Positions 23,947 through 34,148 of a DNA stretch of 36,279 nt are shown here, piece by piece. The notes below the pieces were generated by a model. The model ran no database searches and had not been told where the DNA came from. It worked only from the letters and a program-made list of their open reading frames with translations. Position 1 is the stretch's first letter. Each line of letters opens with the position of its first letter. The position numbers were made by a program, and so were the translations under genes. The DNA lies in NCBI GenBank assembly GCA_963575715.1, contig CAUYTW010000110.1, positions 1 through 36,279 of the forward strand, in the 5' to 3' direction. The DNA comes from Gammaproteobacteria bacterium. GTDB taxonomy: Bacteria > Pseudomonadota > Gammaproteobacteria > CAIRSR01.

Positions 23947-24858
23947 TTACTGATTATCTCCCTGCATCCCTGCTTTCATGATTTTGATATTGTATTGAAT
24001 CATTTTGATATAGCTGCTGGCGGGGCCATTCTCTTTGGATAGCGCCTCGGCGTACAGAACACCCCCCGGTCGCGCTCCGGTTTCGCGGGCAACCAGCTTG
24101 ACCAGGCGGGCATCAGTGGCATTTTCGATAAATACTGCCTTGATTTGTTCTCTGCGAATTTGATCGATCAACGCCGCTACCTGTTGAGCCGATGGTTCTG
24201 ATTCGGTCGAGAAGCCAATCGGCGCCCTGAACTCAATGCCATAGGCGTTACCTAGGTAGCCAAATGATTGATGACTAGTGATTATTTTTCGTTTATCCAT
24301 CGGAATTGTTTCAATCTCATGACGCGCCCAAGCGTCAAGCTTTCTTAGTTCCGCAAGATAACGGTCGCCGCTAATCTGATATTGCGCAGTATGGGCGGGA
24401 TCGGCAGCGATCAGCGCCGCCTGAATGTTAGTAGCGTAAATCACCCCATTGGCGGCACTGGTCCAGGCATGAGGGTCAGTAGTAATGACGTTCCTGGACT
24501 TCACACCGTTTTCTCTTACGTGGTCAATCAGGGTATGAGTTTCAACGCCATTGGAAGCAACCACGACTTTTCCATGGTAGCCAGAAGCACTGATCAATCG
24601 ATCCATCCAGCCTTCCAGGCCAAGACCGCTGACGAAAACGAGCTCGGCATGAGCTAGTGCCGCACTATCCGTTGGAGTTGGCTCGTAAACATGGGGATCG
24701 CCATTGGAACCAACCAGCATGCGCACCTTGACCTGGTTACCCCCCACCTCTTGAACCATATCGGCGAGAACGCTGAAGGTAACCACGACATTGATCTCTT
24801 GAGACCACACCGCCTCCGGCAAATACCAGATTAGCAAACCGATAATGAACGATTTCAT
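23947..24858 (-). CDS. znuA: Zn/Mn-type ABC transporter substrate-binding protein
   Basis: A periplasmic cluster 9 metal-binding protein, 303 residues, with an N-terminal signal peptide ending near VWSQEIN. Expected ligands are His56 (GDPHVYEP), His130 (TTDPHAW), His196 (SHQSFGY) and an acidic residue near the C-terminus. In LYAEALSKENGPA a Glu271 stands where relatives usually have Asp. There is no His-rich loop. Start ATG 24858 (MKSFIIG) follows the end of element H; ATG two codons upstream lies in the repeat. It is the likely partner of znuC-znuB at 1098-2716, from which it is separated by 21 kb. Zn versus Mn cannot be decided. Confidence 0.9.
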   Translation of the reverse strand: MKSFIIGLLIWYLPEAVWSQEINVVVTFSVLADMVQEVGGNQVKVRMLVGSNGDPHVYEPTPTDSAALAHAELVFVSGLGLEGWMDRLISASGYHGKVVVASNGVETHTLIDHVRENGVKSRNVITTDPHAWTSAANGVIYATNIQAALIAADPAHTAQYQISGDRYLAELRKLDAWARHEIETIPMDKRKIITSHQSFGYLGNAYGIEFRAPIGFSTESEPSAQQVAALIDQIRREQIKAVFIENATDARLVKLVARETGARPGGVLYAEALSKENGPASSYIKMIQYNIKIMKAGMQGDNQ

Positions 24859-25113
24859 CCACATTCGGCGCAGAAAACGTTGGCTTTAGCCATGGTAGAG
24901 GAAGCGCCGCCTCCTGTTTTTTCTTGCAGTTGAAGTTGAAGTGAAATTGCCGGTCTTTCCCAACCGTCAGCACTGTCTGCCGACAGACAGGCGACAGGCA
25001 GAAGGAAGCATTCGTAGGTCAGTCTTGTACTTCGTTGCAACGTAACCACGATTTGTAGATCTGGTTGGTAAACCAAGCTTTTTCCATAAAACCCCCGCCT
25101 TTTGCGTGGCATG
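24859..25113 (-). mobile_element. Shortened omega-RNA-like element, copy H
   Basis: About 255 bp, minus strand. The 5' hairpin is degenerate (CCACGCAAAAGGCGGGGG). TTGCAACGAAGTACAAGACT and the GGAGGCGGCGCTTCCTC block are kept. The 3' end is GTTTTCTGCGCCGAATGTGG, then ATGA, the znuA start. The middle is shortened and holds nested palindromes (CTGTCTG/CAGACAG and CTGCCTGTC-type units near 24974-25002) like the one inside copy G. Confidence 0.7.
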
Positions 25114-25127
25114 GTTTAGATAAACAC

Positions 25128-25826
25128 TTATGCGCACATTTTAAGAGACAGTTGACGCAAATATACGGGTAATGCCTGCTCGGCAGGCATCCCGCGTCCG
25201 GCGGCCAGCTCGGATACCGCAAGGCGCGCTACGTCTCCAGCCCGAGGATAGAGCAGCTCCGACAGGATGGTGATTGCGCTCCCAGTCAAGGATTGGATAA
25301 GGACAGTGCCGTGAGTACCCCAGCCACTACCCACGATTATCCATCCACCGTCTCCCGGTGGCAGTGTGACTTGCTCTGGCCGACAGACACTAACCGCGCC
25401 AACCACTCTCACCAGAAAATCAGAGCCGCGTCGAAAAGCGCCATGGTAGACTTCTCCCATGCGTGCGTCCTGTATTGCCAATATCTGTTCACCTATTTCC
25501 CCATGCGGGGAATAATTCCTAGTAGCTTGCGCCAAAGCTGCCAGAGAAGAAATTGCCACCACTGGCAATTCCGCTGCGAACGCCAGTCCCTGTACGACTC
25601 CTGCAGCAATCCGCAATCCTGTAAAGGCACCTGGCCCACAACCAAAAGCAAGGCCATCCAGTTCTTTCAAACCTAAACCACCTTCCCTTAATAGCTCATC
25701 AACCATCGACAGGATGAGTGTTCCATGAGAACGCGGAGCAAGCACGAATTGTTCTCGTATTTCTTCATTGAGCCATAAAGCACAAGAACAGGCATCAGTC
25801 GATGTTTCAATGGCCAGAATTTTCAT
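25128..25826 (-). CDS. tsaB: tRNA threonylcarbamoyladenosine biosynthesis protein TsaB
   Basis: TsaB dimerises with TsaD and works with TsaE in t6A37 tRNA modification. The 232-residue product begins MKILAIETSTDACSCALW. The conserved GCGPGAFTGLRIA motif (about 68-80) and the HSF-domain fold are kept. It lacks the metal-binding site of TsaD, as expected. I start at ATG 25826, one base after the metA stop, which implies coupling to metA; an in-frame upstream start at 25868 would overlap metA. Element H lies downstream. Confidence 0.93.
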   Translation of the reverse strand: MKILAIETSTDACSCALWLNEEIREQFVLAPRSHGTLILSMVDELLREGGLGLKELDGLAFGCGPGAFTGLRIAAGVVQGLAFAAELPVVAISSLAALAQATRNYSPHGEIGEQILAIQDARMGEVYHGAFRRGSDFLVRVVGAVSVCRPEQVTLPPGDGGWIIVGSGWGTHGTVLIQSLTGSAITILSELLYPRAGDVARLAVSELAAGRGMPAEQALPVYLRQLSLKMCA

Positions 25827-25827
25827 T

Positions 25828-26901
25828 TCAAATTTTTCGTAATCCCAGTGGATCATCGGGATCGACATTTTCCATAAAAGGCCGACGGCGATCAGAATGA
25901 GTTACTTGATAGATGCAGCCCATCCAGTTTCCAACTACTGCCTCAGCTGTGTCGTGCCAGGTATTGTCTAAACGCCGGCTGATTAAATGTTCAGGAAATT
26001 TCGGAATGATTTTTTTCCGTGCGCGCGCAAATTCAACCTGCTCGCGGTATTCATTTAAAATAGCTTGTTCTTGGAGACCAAAATAATTATGTGGAAACGG
26101 CGGATAAATCTGGATTCGGCCTTCGGCGTAAAAGATGGTATCACGTTTGTATTCCTTCAACAGGGAGATGGTGTCATATTCAGGATGCCCCTGAAAAAAT
26201 ACCATACGCAGTCGATCATTGCTTACTGCGAGATGCACCCCGGCCTCCTCGCTTTCTGCCAGGATATGGACGCCGGCGGCTTCAAATTGTTGTCGAGAAA
26301 TATCGTTCCACCGTGAATGCGGCACATCGAAACGAGTATTGATGTCTTTCACCAATGGATGATAAAAATCCATTACACGGTGAGAATATACTCCCCAACG
26401 TTTGCGTGGCATGGCAACACGGCGTTGATCGTAAAGAATTTGCAGCACGGCGTGAGTCGCCAAGCAAGAGCATAATGTGGAAGTAACGCTTTCAAGCGCC
26501 CAATCAATCACTGCAATAAGCGGTTGCCAAAAAGATTCCCGTGAAAGCTCGGAATGAGTGACATTAGCTCCGCTAATAATTAGACCATCAAGACCTTCTT
26601 TTCTGACTTTGTCAAATGGCTCGTAATAACAGGCTATATGCTTGCGAGCTGATTCTCCGCGAGGTAGCGCGTCCAGGGTGAAGGGGTGCGCATGGAATTG
26701 GGCAATTGGATTGCTTTCTCCAATTAAGCGAAAAAATTGGCGTTCCGTGGCTTCCAGAGCGGCATCAGGCATCATGTTGCACAGTCCGATGTGTAACTCA
26801 CGAATATCTTGTTGAGCTGCGCGGCACGCCGGAAGAATATTGACTCCCTCTTGACGCAAACGCTCAAAGCTCGGTAAACCATTATGGGCAACCAGGGGCA
26901 T
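25828..26901 (-). CDS. metA: Homoserine O-succinyltransferase (MetA family)
   Basis: The enzyme acylates homoserine for methionine synthesis; 357 residues. The catalytic Cys146 lies in TLCSCLATHA. His239 and Glu241 lie in FFQGHPEYDT. GLCNMMPDAALEATERQF and GLIISGANV are family blocks. The acyl donor (succinyl- or acetyl-CoA) varies among MetA proteins and cannot be assigned safely from sequence. It is coupled to tsaB downstream. The 87 bp between it and the adaptor gene upstream hold no obvious promoter. Confidence 0.93.
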   Translation of the reverse strand: MPLVAHNGLPSFERLRQEGVNILPACRAAQQDIRELHIGLCNMMPDAALEATERQFFRLIGESNPIAQFHAHPFTLDALPRGESARKHIACYYEPFDKVRKEGLDGLIISGANVTHSELSRESFWQPLIAVIDWALESVTSTLCSCLATHAVLQILYDQRRVAMPRKRWGVYSHRVMDFYHPLVKDINTRFDVPHSRWNDISRQQFEAAGVHILAESEEAGVHLAVSNDRLRMVFFQGHPEYDTISLLKEYKRDTIFYAEGRIQIYPPFPHNYFGLQEQAILNEYREQVEFARARKKIIPKFPEHLISRRLDNTWHDTAEAVVGNWMGCIYQVTHSDRRRPFMENVDPDDPLGLRKI

Positions 26902-26988
26902 TTAGATATCTGCTGTTGCAAACTTTATGATAATTATGAAAAATACCAGATTCACGTTTCCCCGTCAATTCGATATTTACGTTTCTTG

Positions 26989-28221
26989 TCAATTTGATTT
27001 TGCGGCAGGGGGATTCGTGTTAGTGGCTGCTACGCCGGGCATTGAATTATTTGAATTATTCAAGGAAACCAATTTTACAACGCTTCCTGGCCGCGCGTTC
27101 ATCATTCCTTCGATAATTACCCGTTCGCCACCGGACAGACCAGATGAAACCAACCATTGGTTACCGATGGCGCGATTAAGTGTCAACATGCGCCGTTGAA
27201 CGGTATTGGCATCATCTACAATGAGCACCATTGGTTCGCCTTTGGGAGTGCGTGTCACTCCTTGCTGAGGAGCTAAAATGGCCTTTTCGATGATCCCGTC
27301 CTGAATGACCGCACGTAAAAACATGCCTGGCAGCAACAAATAATTTGGATTGGGGACCACAATGCGCAAGCTAAATGAGCCGGTTGCTGGATCAATCGTG
27401 ATATCACGGAATTGCATTTTTCCTTCCAGCGGATACGCTGTCCCGTCTTCCAAAAAAATCCTGACTTTATTTTCTTTTTTTCCATTCATGCTGAACCGTC
27501 CATTTTCTACATTGCGTTTTAAGCGTAGCAGTTCCGATGATGATTGAGAAACATCAACATAAATTGGATCAAGTTGTTGAATAGTAGCAAGGACCAATGG
27601 CTGATACGCTGTCACCAGCGCGCCATCGGTTACATTCGATTTACCAACGCGCCCGGAAATGGGTGCAGTAACTCGAGTGTAATCAAAATTAATTTGGGCT
27701 GCCTCCACCGAGGTTTTCCAATATTCAATTTCAGCTTGTGTCTGCGCCACTGCTGCGAGCGCATCATCATAATCCTGTTGACTGATTGCATTGTTAGCCA
27801 GTAATTTTCGATAGCGTTCAGCGCGTGCGCGAACCGATGGCAAACTAGCGCGCGCTTTACCAAGCGAGGCCCGCGCTGAGTCCTGGGCCACCTGAAAGGA
27901 TACAGGATCAATCTGGTACAATAATTGTCCTGCCTTAACATCTGAGCCTTCCTGAAATAAACGTTTCTGGATAATGCCATTAACTCTAGGACGTATTTCA
28001 GCAACCAAATAAGCGGAAGCACGTCCCGGCAATTCAGTGGTTAATTCGACAGAACTTGGCTCGATGGTCACTGTTGCTACTTCTGGAACTGGAGTGAGAG
28101 CTGGTACGCTTGGTGGCGTCGGCGCAGCGAATTTATTTTCACATCCTACCAAAAGAAAAATTATTGGTATAAAAATTATCATCCGGTTGATCGATTGGGA
28201 TCGGTACCTGATTGGTTGCAT
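26989..28221 (-). CDS. RND efflux periplasmic adaptor (AcrA/MexA type) lipoprotein
   Basis: A membrane fusion protein linking an RND pump to an outer-membrane channel. The 410-residue product has a lipoprotein signal with lipobox FLLVGC near residues 22-27, the lipoyl half-motifs (GIIQKRLFQEGSDVKAGQLL and RVTAPISGRVGKSNVTDG), an alpha-helical hairpin with SQQDYDDALAAVAQTQAEIE between them, and a C-terminal barrel. GGAG lies upstream of the ATG. The RND pump gene that normally follows is absent (metA is next), so either the pump lies elsewhere or the operon was split. Substrates cannot be predicted. Confidence 0.93.
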   Translation of the reverse strand: MQPIRYRSQSINRMIIFIPIIFLLVGCENKFAAPTPPSVPALTPVPEVATVTIEPSSVELTTELPGRASAYLVAEIRPRVNGIIQKRLFQEGSDVKAGQLLYQIDPVSFQVAQDSARASLGKARASLPSVRARAERYRKLLANNAISQQDYDDALAAVAQTQAEIEYWKTSVEAAQINFDYTRVTAPISGRVGKSNVTDGALVTAYQPLVLATIQQLDPIYVDVSQSSSELLRLKRNVENGRFSMNGKKENKVRIFLEDGTAYPLEGKMQFRDITIDPATGSFSLRIVVPNPNYLLLPGMFLRAVIQDGIIEKAILAPQQGVTRTPKGEPMVLIVDDANTVQRRMLTLNRAIGNQWLVSSGLSGGERVIIEGMMNARPGSVVKLVSLNNSNNSMPGVAATNTNPPAAKSN

Positions 28222-28281
28222 CGTGAATCTCCACCGAACGAAAATGATTTAATGACTAAAAAAAGCAAGGAAGATTTTGTT

Positions 28282-29115
28282 TTACTTCAAGCTACCGTGA
28301 GCGGTCATCAAGCGTAAAAAATTGGTGGTGGTTGCCTCGGCGAGGGTGATTAATTCCATTTTACGTACCTTAGCAAGCTGTTCGGCTACATATCGAACCC
28401 AGGCTGGATGGTTGGATTTTCCACGATAGGGTACAGGAGCCAAATAAGGAGAATCAGTTTCCACCAATAACGATTCAAGTGGCAAACGAATTGCCACCTC
28501 GCGCAATTCAACGGCGTTACGGAAAGTTATAATTCCGGAAAAAGAAATATAAAAACCTAATTCCCAGGCGGCGCGGGCGGTATTCCAATCTTCGGTGAAA
28601 CAATGCATGATTCCGCCAACTTCGCGTGCGCCCTCCTCGGCCAGGATACGCAAAGTATCGGCGCGCGCTTCACGACTGTGAATGATTAGCGGTTTACCTA
28701 CCGCCCGCGCCGCTATAATATGACGACGAAAACGCTCCTGTTGCCAGCCAGAATCACCTTGATGATAGTGATAATCCAATCCTGTTTCGCCGATGGCCAC
28801 TACCGCCGGATGTTGAGCCAAAGCAATTAATTCCTCAACCTCGGGTTCGTGGGAAACACACTCCCCAGGATGAATTCCAACTGAAATGTGAACATCAGAA
28901 AAATTTTCCGCTATGGTCAGTATTTGAGAAAAATTATCGAGATTGATGGACACACACAAGAATCGCTCTACGCCTTCTCGACGGGCTGCCGCCAATGCCT
29001 CCGAGAGTTGTCCTCTAAAAGGAGCAAGATCAAGACGATCCAGATGACAATGTGAATCAATTAATCGTGGTAGCGTGGATGGGGATAATGTCATTGTTTT
29101 TAGATCATGGTGCAT
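28282..29115 (-). CDS. tatD: TatD-family metal-dependent hydrolase
   Basis: A TIM-barrel hydrolase of the TatD/YcfH family, known as DNases or D-aminoacyl hydrolases; 277 residues. Metal ligands are visible in IDSHCHLD (HxH), GETGLDY, the IIHSREA histidine, GGIMHCFTED, and the C-terminal LVETDSPYLAP aspartate. The first Met is at 29115; Met8 (29094) is an alternative and neither has a good ribosome-binding site. It follows jetC by 52 bp on the same strand. Whether it is a general nuclease or contributes to the Jet module is unknown. Confidence 0.93.
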   Translation of the reverse strand: MHHDLKTMTLSPSTLPRLIDSHCHLDRLDLAPFRGQLSEALAAARREGVERFLCVSINLDNFSQILTIAENFSDVHISVGIHPGECVSHEPEVEELIALAQHPAVVAIGETGLDYHYHQGDSGWQQERFRRHIIAARAVGKPLIIHSREARADTLRILAEEGAREVGGIMHCFTEDWNTARAAWELGFYISFSGIITFRNAVELREVAIRLPLESLLVETDSPYLAPVPYRGKSNHPAWVRYVAEQLAKVRKMELITLAEATTTNFLRLMTAHGSLK

Positions 29116-29167
29116 TTATTTACAATCTGTTGTTAAGATCCATCATCTTTAACCAAAAGATCAGGAA

Positions 29168-32100
29168 TTATCCTTTTAATCGTTCTTTTTCCACCTGATA
29201 TTCCTCAATGGTAAGATTGCGGAGCTTGGAAGCACGGCCTTCTTCGTTATGCACAAAACCCACACTGGCGACGAACGGCTCGATGATGTGAATCTTTTGC
29301 AGTGGCGTAACGATCAAAAGCTGTAAATTAAGTTGCTGGAATAATTTCAAGCCATATTGTGCTGATTCGTCAGAACCGCGTCCGAAGGCCTCATCAATAA
29401 CCACGAAACGGAAGGATCGCGGAGAATTGCCCATGCTGCCTAATTCTAAGCCGAATTGATAAACTAAACTGGCAGCAAGAATGGTATAGGCCAGTTTTTC
29501 TTTTTGTCCACCCGATTTGCCACCCGAATCCGAATAATGCTCATATTCAGTTCCATCCTCGCGCCAGCGTTCGGACGCGGCAAACGTAAACCAGTTACGC
29601 ACGTCAGTGACCTTGATTACCCAGCGTCGATCTGCCTCGGACTGTCCTTCTCGACCACGAAATTTTTCGATGATTTCTTTAACTTGCAAAAATTTTTTTT
29701 CTGAATACTGGCTATCGTCGGAACCCGTCGGGCCACCTTCGGTACAGGCGCGCATTTCATTCTGGAAATCGCGGATAGTGGCATCTTGGGTGAGACCTGC
29801 TTCCAGAACAATATAACGGCCAGGGTTATAATCAATTTTAGTGAGTGACCGGTTAATCTGGGCAATGCGTTCCTTAATGGTTTCTCGTTCGCGGTTGAGT
29901 TGTGACTGAAAATTGGCTACTTCTCGGATCGTGTTTTCGTTTAATAATTCTTTGAAGCGTGCCTCGAAACGAGGTAAATCATCCGTGCGCAGTAATTCCA
30001 ACATTTTGCTGTATTCACCACAGGCATCAATGTTGACATCCACTTCCTGAGTATCAAGGCGGTAAGCATCCTTGTATTCTGTCATTAATTTAATGATGCG
30101 TTCGCGCAGTTTATTGATATTTTTATTTTCATTGTTAATGCGATTTCCTAGCCAACTGCGCATTTTTTGTTCATCGTCATCATAGGATTCCATGCTTAAT
30201 TTATGTTCACCCAGAGCTTCCAGGCGCAAGGACTCTAGACGGGAAAAACGCGTTAGGTGGATGGCGTTCCCTGCGGCATCAAGTAAATTTTGGCATTGAT
30301 GGCGAGAAAATTTAGTGTCCGTTATTTGTTGCGCTATTTTTGAACGTTGATCCTTGGCATTATCCAGTTTTATTTCAATTTTTTTAAGATCCTGCTCGAC
30401 GGTTATCAACTGACTAGCAAGTTCCTTAAGCAAATTGGAGGTGCTTTCCAGTTCGATTTTTTCATTTTGCAGTTTTGCGATTTCGCTGGCAAGGGATTGC
30501 CAGTCAAGTTCACGAAATTCTGGGTATTCATCCAGTTTGGAAAGAATCTCCACGCGAGTTTTAATTGCACCTAAATTCTTTTGCAGCATGGCAATTTGAG
30601 TGCCCAACTCGCCAAGGTGCGCTTTGAGTTGTTGTTCTCGGTTTTCCAGTGCGGCGATTTTAGCGGCGTTAGTCCAACCCAGCACATAGCGACTATGGTC
30701 GTCGATGCGATAACGGTCATCTTTTTCGTGGCGTTCCCCCGGTGCTTTAATTTGACCAGAACGGGTAATAGCGCGCATTTCACGGCGAAATTGTTCTTGC
30801 GTGGCGCAGCAAGCGACATCGAAACGGTGATTAATTTCCCGTTCAAGCCAATCATAATAGGGTGAATCCTTAATCATCAGTTTACGTGCCAGGGAATCAC
30901 GATGTAAATCGCGCATTTCAGTTCGACCAACGGCGCGTACCCGGAAATAGACCAAGCGCCCGCGAAGCTGGGTGCGATCAACCCATTCGACTACTCTGGC
31001 ATAATGCGTATCCGGTACTAATAGCGACAGGCCAAAACTGCGGAGCAATCGTTCAGCGGCCCCTTCCCAGTCGCGTTCATTTTCACGAACTTGTAATAAT
31101 TCACCTGCGAAAGGTATATCCGTTTCTGGCAGCGAGAGCGTGACGCACAGGGAATCACGCATAGCGATTTGTTCACCTGGAATGTTGCTGCGGCGTGCTT
31201 TCAGGCTTTTAATTTCTGCGCTCAATTGAGCATGTTCCTGCTTTCCCTGGCGTAGCGCCATGCTGGTTTCCGTCAAGGCATTTTGTAGTTCCATTTCGCG
31301 TGTGCGTTCATCCTGATCCAGCGTTGAAAATTGTTGACGTTGAATTAGAAAAGAATCCACATCTCTAGCCGGAGATTGTCCCAAAGCATTAACCAATTCA
31401 GCGTGACGTTGTGCCTTCCGTTGACGCGACAAGCGTTCCTTTTCCTTGTCACGGATTTCCTGTTCGAGTAATTCAATGCGATTGCCACCGTTTTCAGCAA
31501 TATTACGCTTGAGTTCATTTTGTTTATTTTGCAGAGTCTGGCGAAGCTCGGTTAAAGCTTCCACCCGGGAATTCTCTCGTGCCCAGGTAATATTCAAAAG
31601 GGCAAGACGTTCATCGAGCAAGGATAATTTTAGACCGGCAAAATAGATCTTTACTGCTTCCTGACAAGCGCATAATTCATCACGCTGGATGGCAAGATCT
31701 GTGTGTTGATTACAGTCTGCAACCAATGGGGTCAACAGGATAATTTGACGCTTGGCCTTGAGCACCGCTTGGTGGGTGCAATTCAGGTCATCGAAGTGAG
31801 CAATTAACGCTGCTGCTCGTGGTGCCACGTCAAAGGGTTCAAGCATGTGGTTGCGCACAAAGTCAGTCAAATTCCCTACTGACTTCATCGATACGGTCTG
31901 GTGAAATAACTCCAGGGCCTGCTCGTTGTCAATGCCGAAACGACGGCGAAACCATGCGCCATAGGGAGGAAAATTATCGAATAATTCTGCGCCTAGCCCA
32001 CGGAGTTTTTTCCGCAATCCGCTAATGTCCGCGCCAAAATTGGAAAAATGCTCCTTAATGGACAGATCACGCTCAATTCCCAAAAAAAATCGTGCTGGTT

Positions 32101-32542
32101 GTCCATAAGGATCCTTAATCCAGAATACTTGCGCCAAGGTTATCATCTGACCATGGGCGGAATTATAAAATACTCCAAGAATGACCGAATAAGTATTATC
32201 GCCACGCAAGGCAACTGGTTTAGCGGCTCCGCTTAAATCATTGCGCTCGGATTTATAATACCCTAACACGTAGGAACGCAGAGTTCGCTCACTCGCCGCA
32301 GCACCCGCAGCCTTGTTATAAGCAATGCGTTGTGTCGGCACCAACAAGGTAGTCACCGCATCAACTAGGGTTGATTTTCCCGAACCAATATCACCAGTCA
32401 GCAAAGAATTCCTGCATTCAGGGTGGATCGACCAAACCCGAGCGTTGAAAGTGCCCCAATTGAATACTTCCAGGCGATGAAGACGAAATCCTGTCAGTGT
32501 GTCATTAGCGACAAACGCCATTTCCAACTGTTCTTCATTCAT
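29168..32542 (-). CDS. jetC: Wadjet JetC / MksF-like SMC-type ATPase
   Basis: A 1124-residue SMC-like ATPase of the COG4913 group, the motor of Wadjet/Mks-type anti-plasmid condensin systems. Walker A is [10 protein letters not shown] (about 49-58), then the conserved [16 protein letters not shown] stretch. Long coiled coils fill the middle. The signature [14 protein letters not shown] and Walker [19 protein letters not shown] lie near residues 1007 and 1050. ATG 32542 overlaps the jetB stop (TGATG). jetA (DUF3375) and the nuclease jetD are missing on both sides, so a complete Wadjet is not encoded here. Confidence 0.88.
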   Translation of the reverse strand: MNEEQLEMAFVANDTLTGFRLHRLEVFNWGTFNARVWSIHPECRNSLLTGDIGSGKSTLVDAVTTLLVPTQRIAYNKAAGAAASERTLRSYVLGYYKSERNDLSGAAKPVALRGDNTYSVILGVFYNSAHGQMITLAQVFWIKDPYGQPARFFLGIERDLSIKEHFSNFGADISGLRKKLRGLGAELFDNFPPYGAWFRRRFGIDNEQALELFHQTVSMKSVGNLTDFVRNHMLEPFDVAPRAAALIAHFDDLNCTHQAVLKAKRQIILLTPLVADCNQHTDLAIQRDELCACQEAVKIYFAGLKLSLLDERLALLNITWARENSRVEALTELRQTLQNKQNELKRNIAENGGNRIELLEQEIRDKEKERLSRQRKAQRHAELVNALGQSPARDVDSFLIQRQQFSTLDQDERTREMELQNALTETSMALRQGKQEHAQLSAEIKSLKARRSNIPGEQIAMRDSLCVTLSLPETDIPFAGELLQVRENERDWEGAAERLLRSFGLSLLVPDTHYARVVEWVDRTQLRGRLVYFRVRAVGRTEMRDLHRDSLARKLMIKDSPYYDWLEREINHRFDVACCATQEQFRREMRAITRSGQIKAPGERHEKDDRYRIDDHSRYVLGWTNAAKIAALENREQQLKAHLGELGTQIAMLQKNLGAIKTRVEILSKLDEYPEFRELDWQSLASEIAKLQNEKIELESTSNLLKELASQLITVEQDLKKIEIKLDNAKDQRSKIAQQITDTKFSRHQCQNLLDAAGNAIHLTRFSRLESLRLEALGEHKLSMESYDDDEQKMRSWLGNRINNENKNINKLRERIIKLMTEYKDAYRLDTQEVDVNIDACGEYSKMLELLRTDDLPRFEARFKELLNENTIREVANFQSQLNRERETIKERIAQINRSLTKIDYNPGRYIVLEAGLTQDATIRDFQNEMRACTEGGPTGSDDSQYSEKKFLQVKEIIEKFRGREGQSEADRRWVIKVTDVRNWFTFAASERWREDGTEYEHYSDSGGKSGGQKEKLAYTILAASLVYQFGLELGSMGNSPRSFRFVVIDEAFGRGSDESAQYGLKLFQQLNLQLLIVTPLQKIHIIEPFVASVGFVHNEEGRASKLRNLTIEEYQVEKERLKG

Positions 32543-33180
32543 CACTCAAACCCTTGTTTCCGTATTCCAATTTGGGACTGATAAGCCGCGAGTCCTTGAT
32601 CGAAATTAGCCAGCCATTGCGCGTCGACAAAGGCTTTCAGGATCCGTCGCACTTCGAACATTGGTATTGATTCATTCGGTATTTTCAAAATGCGGAGAAA
32701 ACCCAGCTCGACGATTTTATTAAGGTGGGTATCAACTTGATCGATAATTTTTGCTTCGTTGGTACTTTCTGGGAGGAACACCTGAATTAAGCCAACGATT
32801 TCATCGCGTGACAATACCAGGCGAGTATCATTGCCAACCGCGTCGAATTCGGCCAATTTTTTACGCAATAATGCAAGTAACAAACTAACGGGAAACGATA
32901 ATGGCCGCCGCGCTATCAGGCGTGGTTGCTTGGTGGTATCGTCTGATTCAGCACGCGAACGTAGGAAAGCATATTTTTCCACCTCGTCTAACATCAATTC
33001 TAATCCTAGCACCGCCACATAATCACGCACCTGTGCTTGCAGACGCAGTAATCCATTCCATAATTCACCGTCGTTTTCCTGGTAAATGACTCCCTTGAGT
33101 AGCGGGACAACCAAGGCTGATAAATCGTAACCTCTGTCGTGGAGAAGAAGAGTTGCTATTTTGTTATTTTTTTCCACCAT
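32542..33180 (-). CDS. jetB: Wadjet JetB / MksE-like DUF4194 protein
   Basis: A DUF4194 protein, the winged-helix (KITE-like) subunit of Wadjet and related SMC complexes. It begins [15 protein letters not shown] and has the blocks [18 protein letters not shown] and [20 protein letters not shown] typical of the family. I start at ATG 33180, with GGGG seven to ten bases upstream; ATG 33186 or a TTG at 33210 are less likely. It overlaps jetC by one base. lpxL lies 50 bp upstream on the same strand, where jetA would be expected. Confidence 0.85.
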   Translation of the reverse strand: MVEKNNKIATLLLHDRGYDLSALVVPLLKGVIYQENDGELWNGLLRLQAQVRDYVAVLGLELMLDEVEKYAFLRSRAESDDTTKQPRLIARRPLSFPVSLLLALLRKKLAEFDAVGNDTRLVLSRDEIVGLIQVFLPESTNEAKIIDQVDTHLNKIVELGFLRILKIPNESIPMFEVRRILKAFVDAQWLANFDQGLAAYQSQIGIRKQGFE

Positions 33181-33230
33181 GTACATGCCCCAGGTAATGA
33201 ATGCAGGCAATTGTTTCGTATCACAGCAAG

Positions 33231-34148
33231 CTATCGCTTATAAGGATCAGGAACTCCGGGAGGACGCGTTTTGAAACGACGATGCACCCATAGGTACTGC
33301 TCGGGGACTTCCCGTATCCATTCTTCTAGCAGGGCGTTAAGACGGGCTGCGTCTTGATCAGGATCGCCGGGAAAATTTTCTAAGGCTGGAAAGATGCGGA
33401 TGCGATAATGTCCATTCGGCAGGCGGGCAGGCCAGTAAGGAACCACCGCCGCGCCGGTGATTTTCGCTAGCCTACTTGTTGTCGTGAGGGTCGCGGTGGG
33501 CACGCCAAAAAATGGCGCAAAGACCACGCGCGCTCCTCCTTGATCCTGATCCATGGCGTACCACACCGTCGCTCCTTGTTCAAGGCCACGAACCATGGCG
33601 CGAATGTCATCACGCGCATAAACCCCTGGACTACGTTGACAGCGGGCACGCAACACCACGGCGTCCGCTAAAGGATTGCGCAATGGACGATACATAACGT
33701 GCAGGGGAAAATGAATGCCTAGCAAGTGGCCCGCGAGTTCGAGGCTAGTAAAGTGACCGGTGAACAGGATAACTCCGCGCCCCTTTTCCCGCGCCGCCTG
33801 TAAATGTTCTTCTCCTTCCAGTACCGCTAACGGACGCAGCGTGCCGTCGTCCAGCCACCAGCTCATGGCGGTTTCAATCATTCCCATTCCCAGGGATTCA
33901 AGATGGCGTCGTGCGAGCTGTTTGCGTTCCTGTTCGTCCAGCGCGGGAAAACACAGCGCAAGGTTGGTTTCCACCGTTTGGCGCCGACTCGCTACCCACT
34001 GTCCCGAAGTTTTTCCTAACCAGGCTCCCAACGCCAAACGCGTTTTATGAGGCAGCGCCACTGCCAGGCGTGTAACGCCCAGTCCCATCCAGGTGGGCCA
34101 GTAGCGCGGCGCGGAAAAATCGGCAAGATTGGGGATTTCACCAATCAT
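33231..34148 (-). CDS. lpxL: Lipid A biosynthesis acyltransferase (LpxL/HtrB family)
   Basis: An inner-membrane-associated acyltransferase adding a secondary acyl chain to lipid A precursor; 305 residues. The catalytic His132/Glu137 pair lies in TGHFTSLELAG, at the same numbers as in E. coli LpxL. VMYRPLRNPLAD and WYAMDQDQGG blocks are kept. A membrane helix like the N-terminus of E. coli LpxL is not obvious. The start ATGATT abuts element I, which ends in GAATTTGG. jetB follows 50 bp downstream. LpxL and LpxM paralogues are hard to tell apart by eye. Confidence 0.9.
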   Translation of the reverse strand: MIGEIPNLADFSAPRYWPTWMGLGVTRLAVALPHKTRLALGAWLGKTSGQWVASRRQTVETNLALCFPALDEQERKQLARRHLESLGMGMIETAMSWWLDDGTLRPLAVLEGEEHLQAAREKGRGVILFTGHFTSLELAGHLLGIHFPLHVMYRPLRNPLADAVVLRARCQRSPGVYARDDIRAMVRGLEQGATVWYAMDQDQGGARVVFAPFFGVPTATLTTTSRLAKITGAAVVPYWPARLPNGHYRIRIFPALENFPGDPDQDAARLNALLEEWIREVPEQYLWVHRRFKTRPPGVPDPYKR

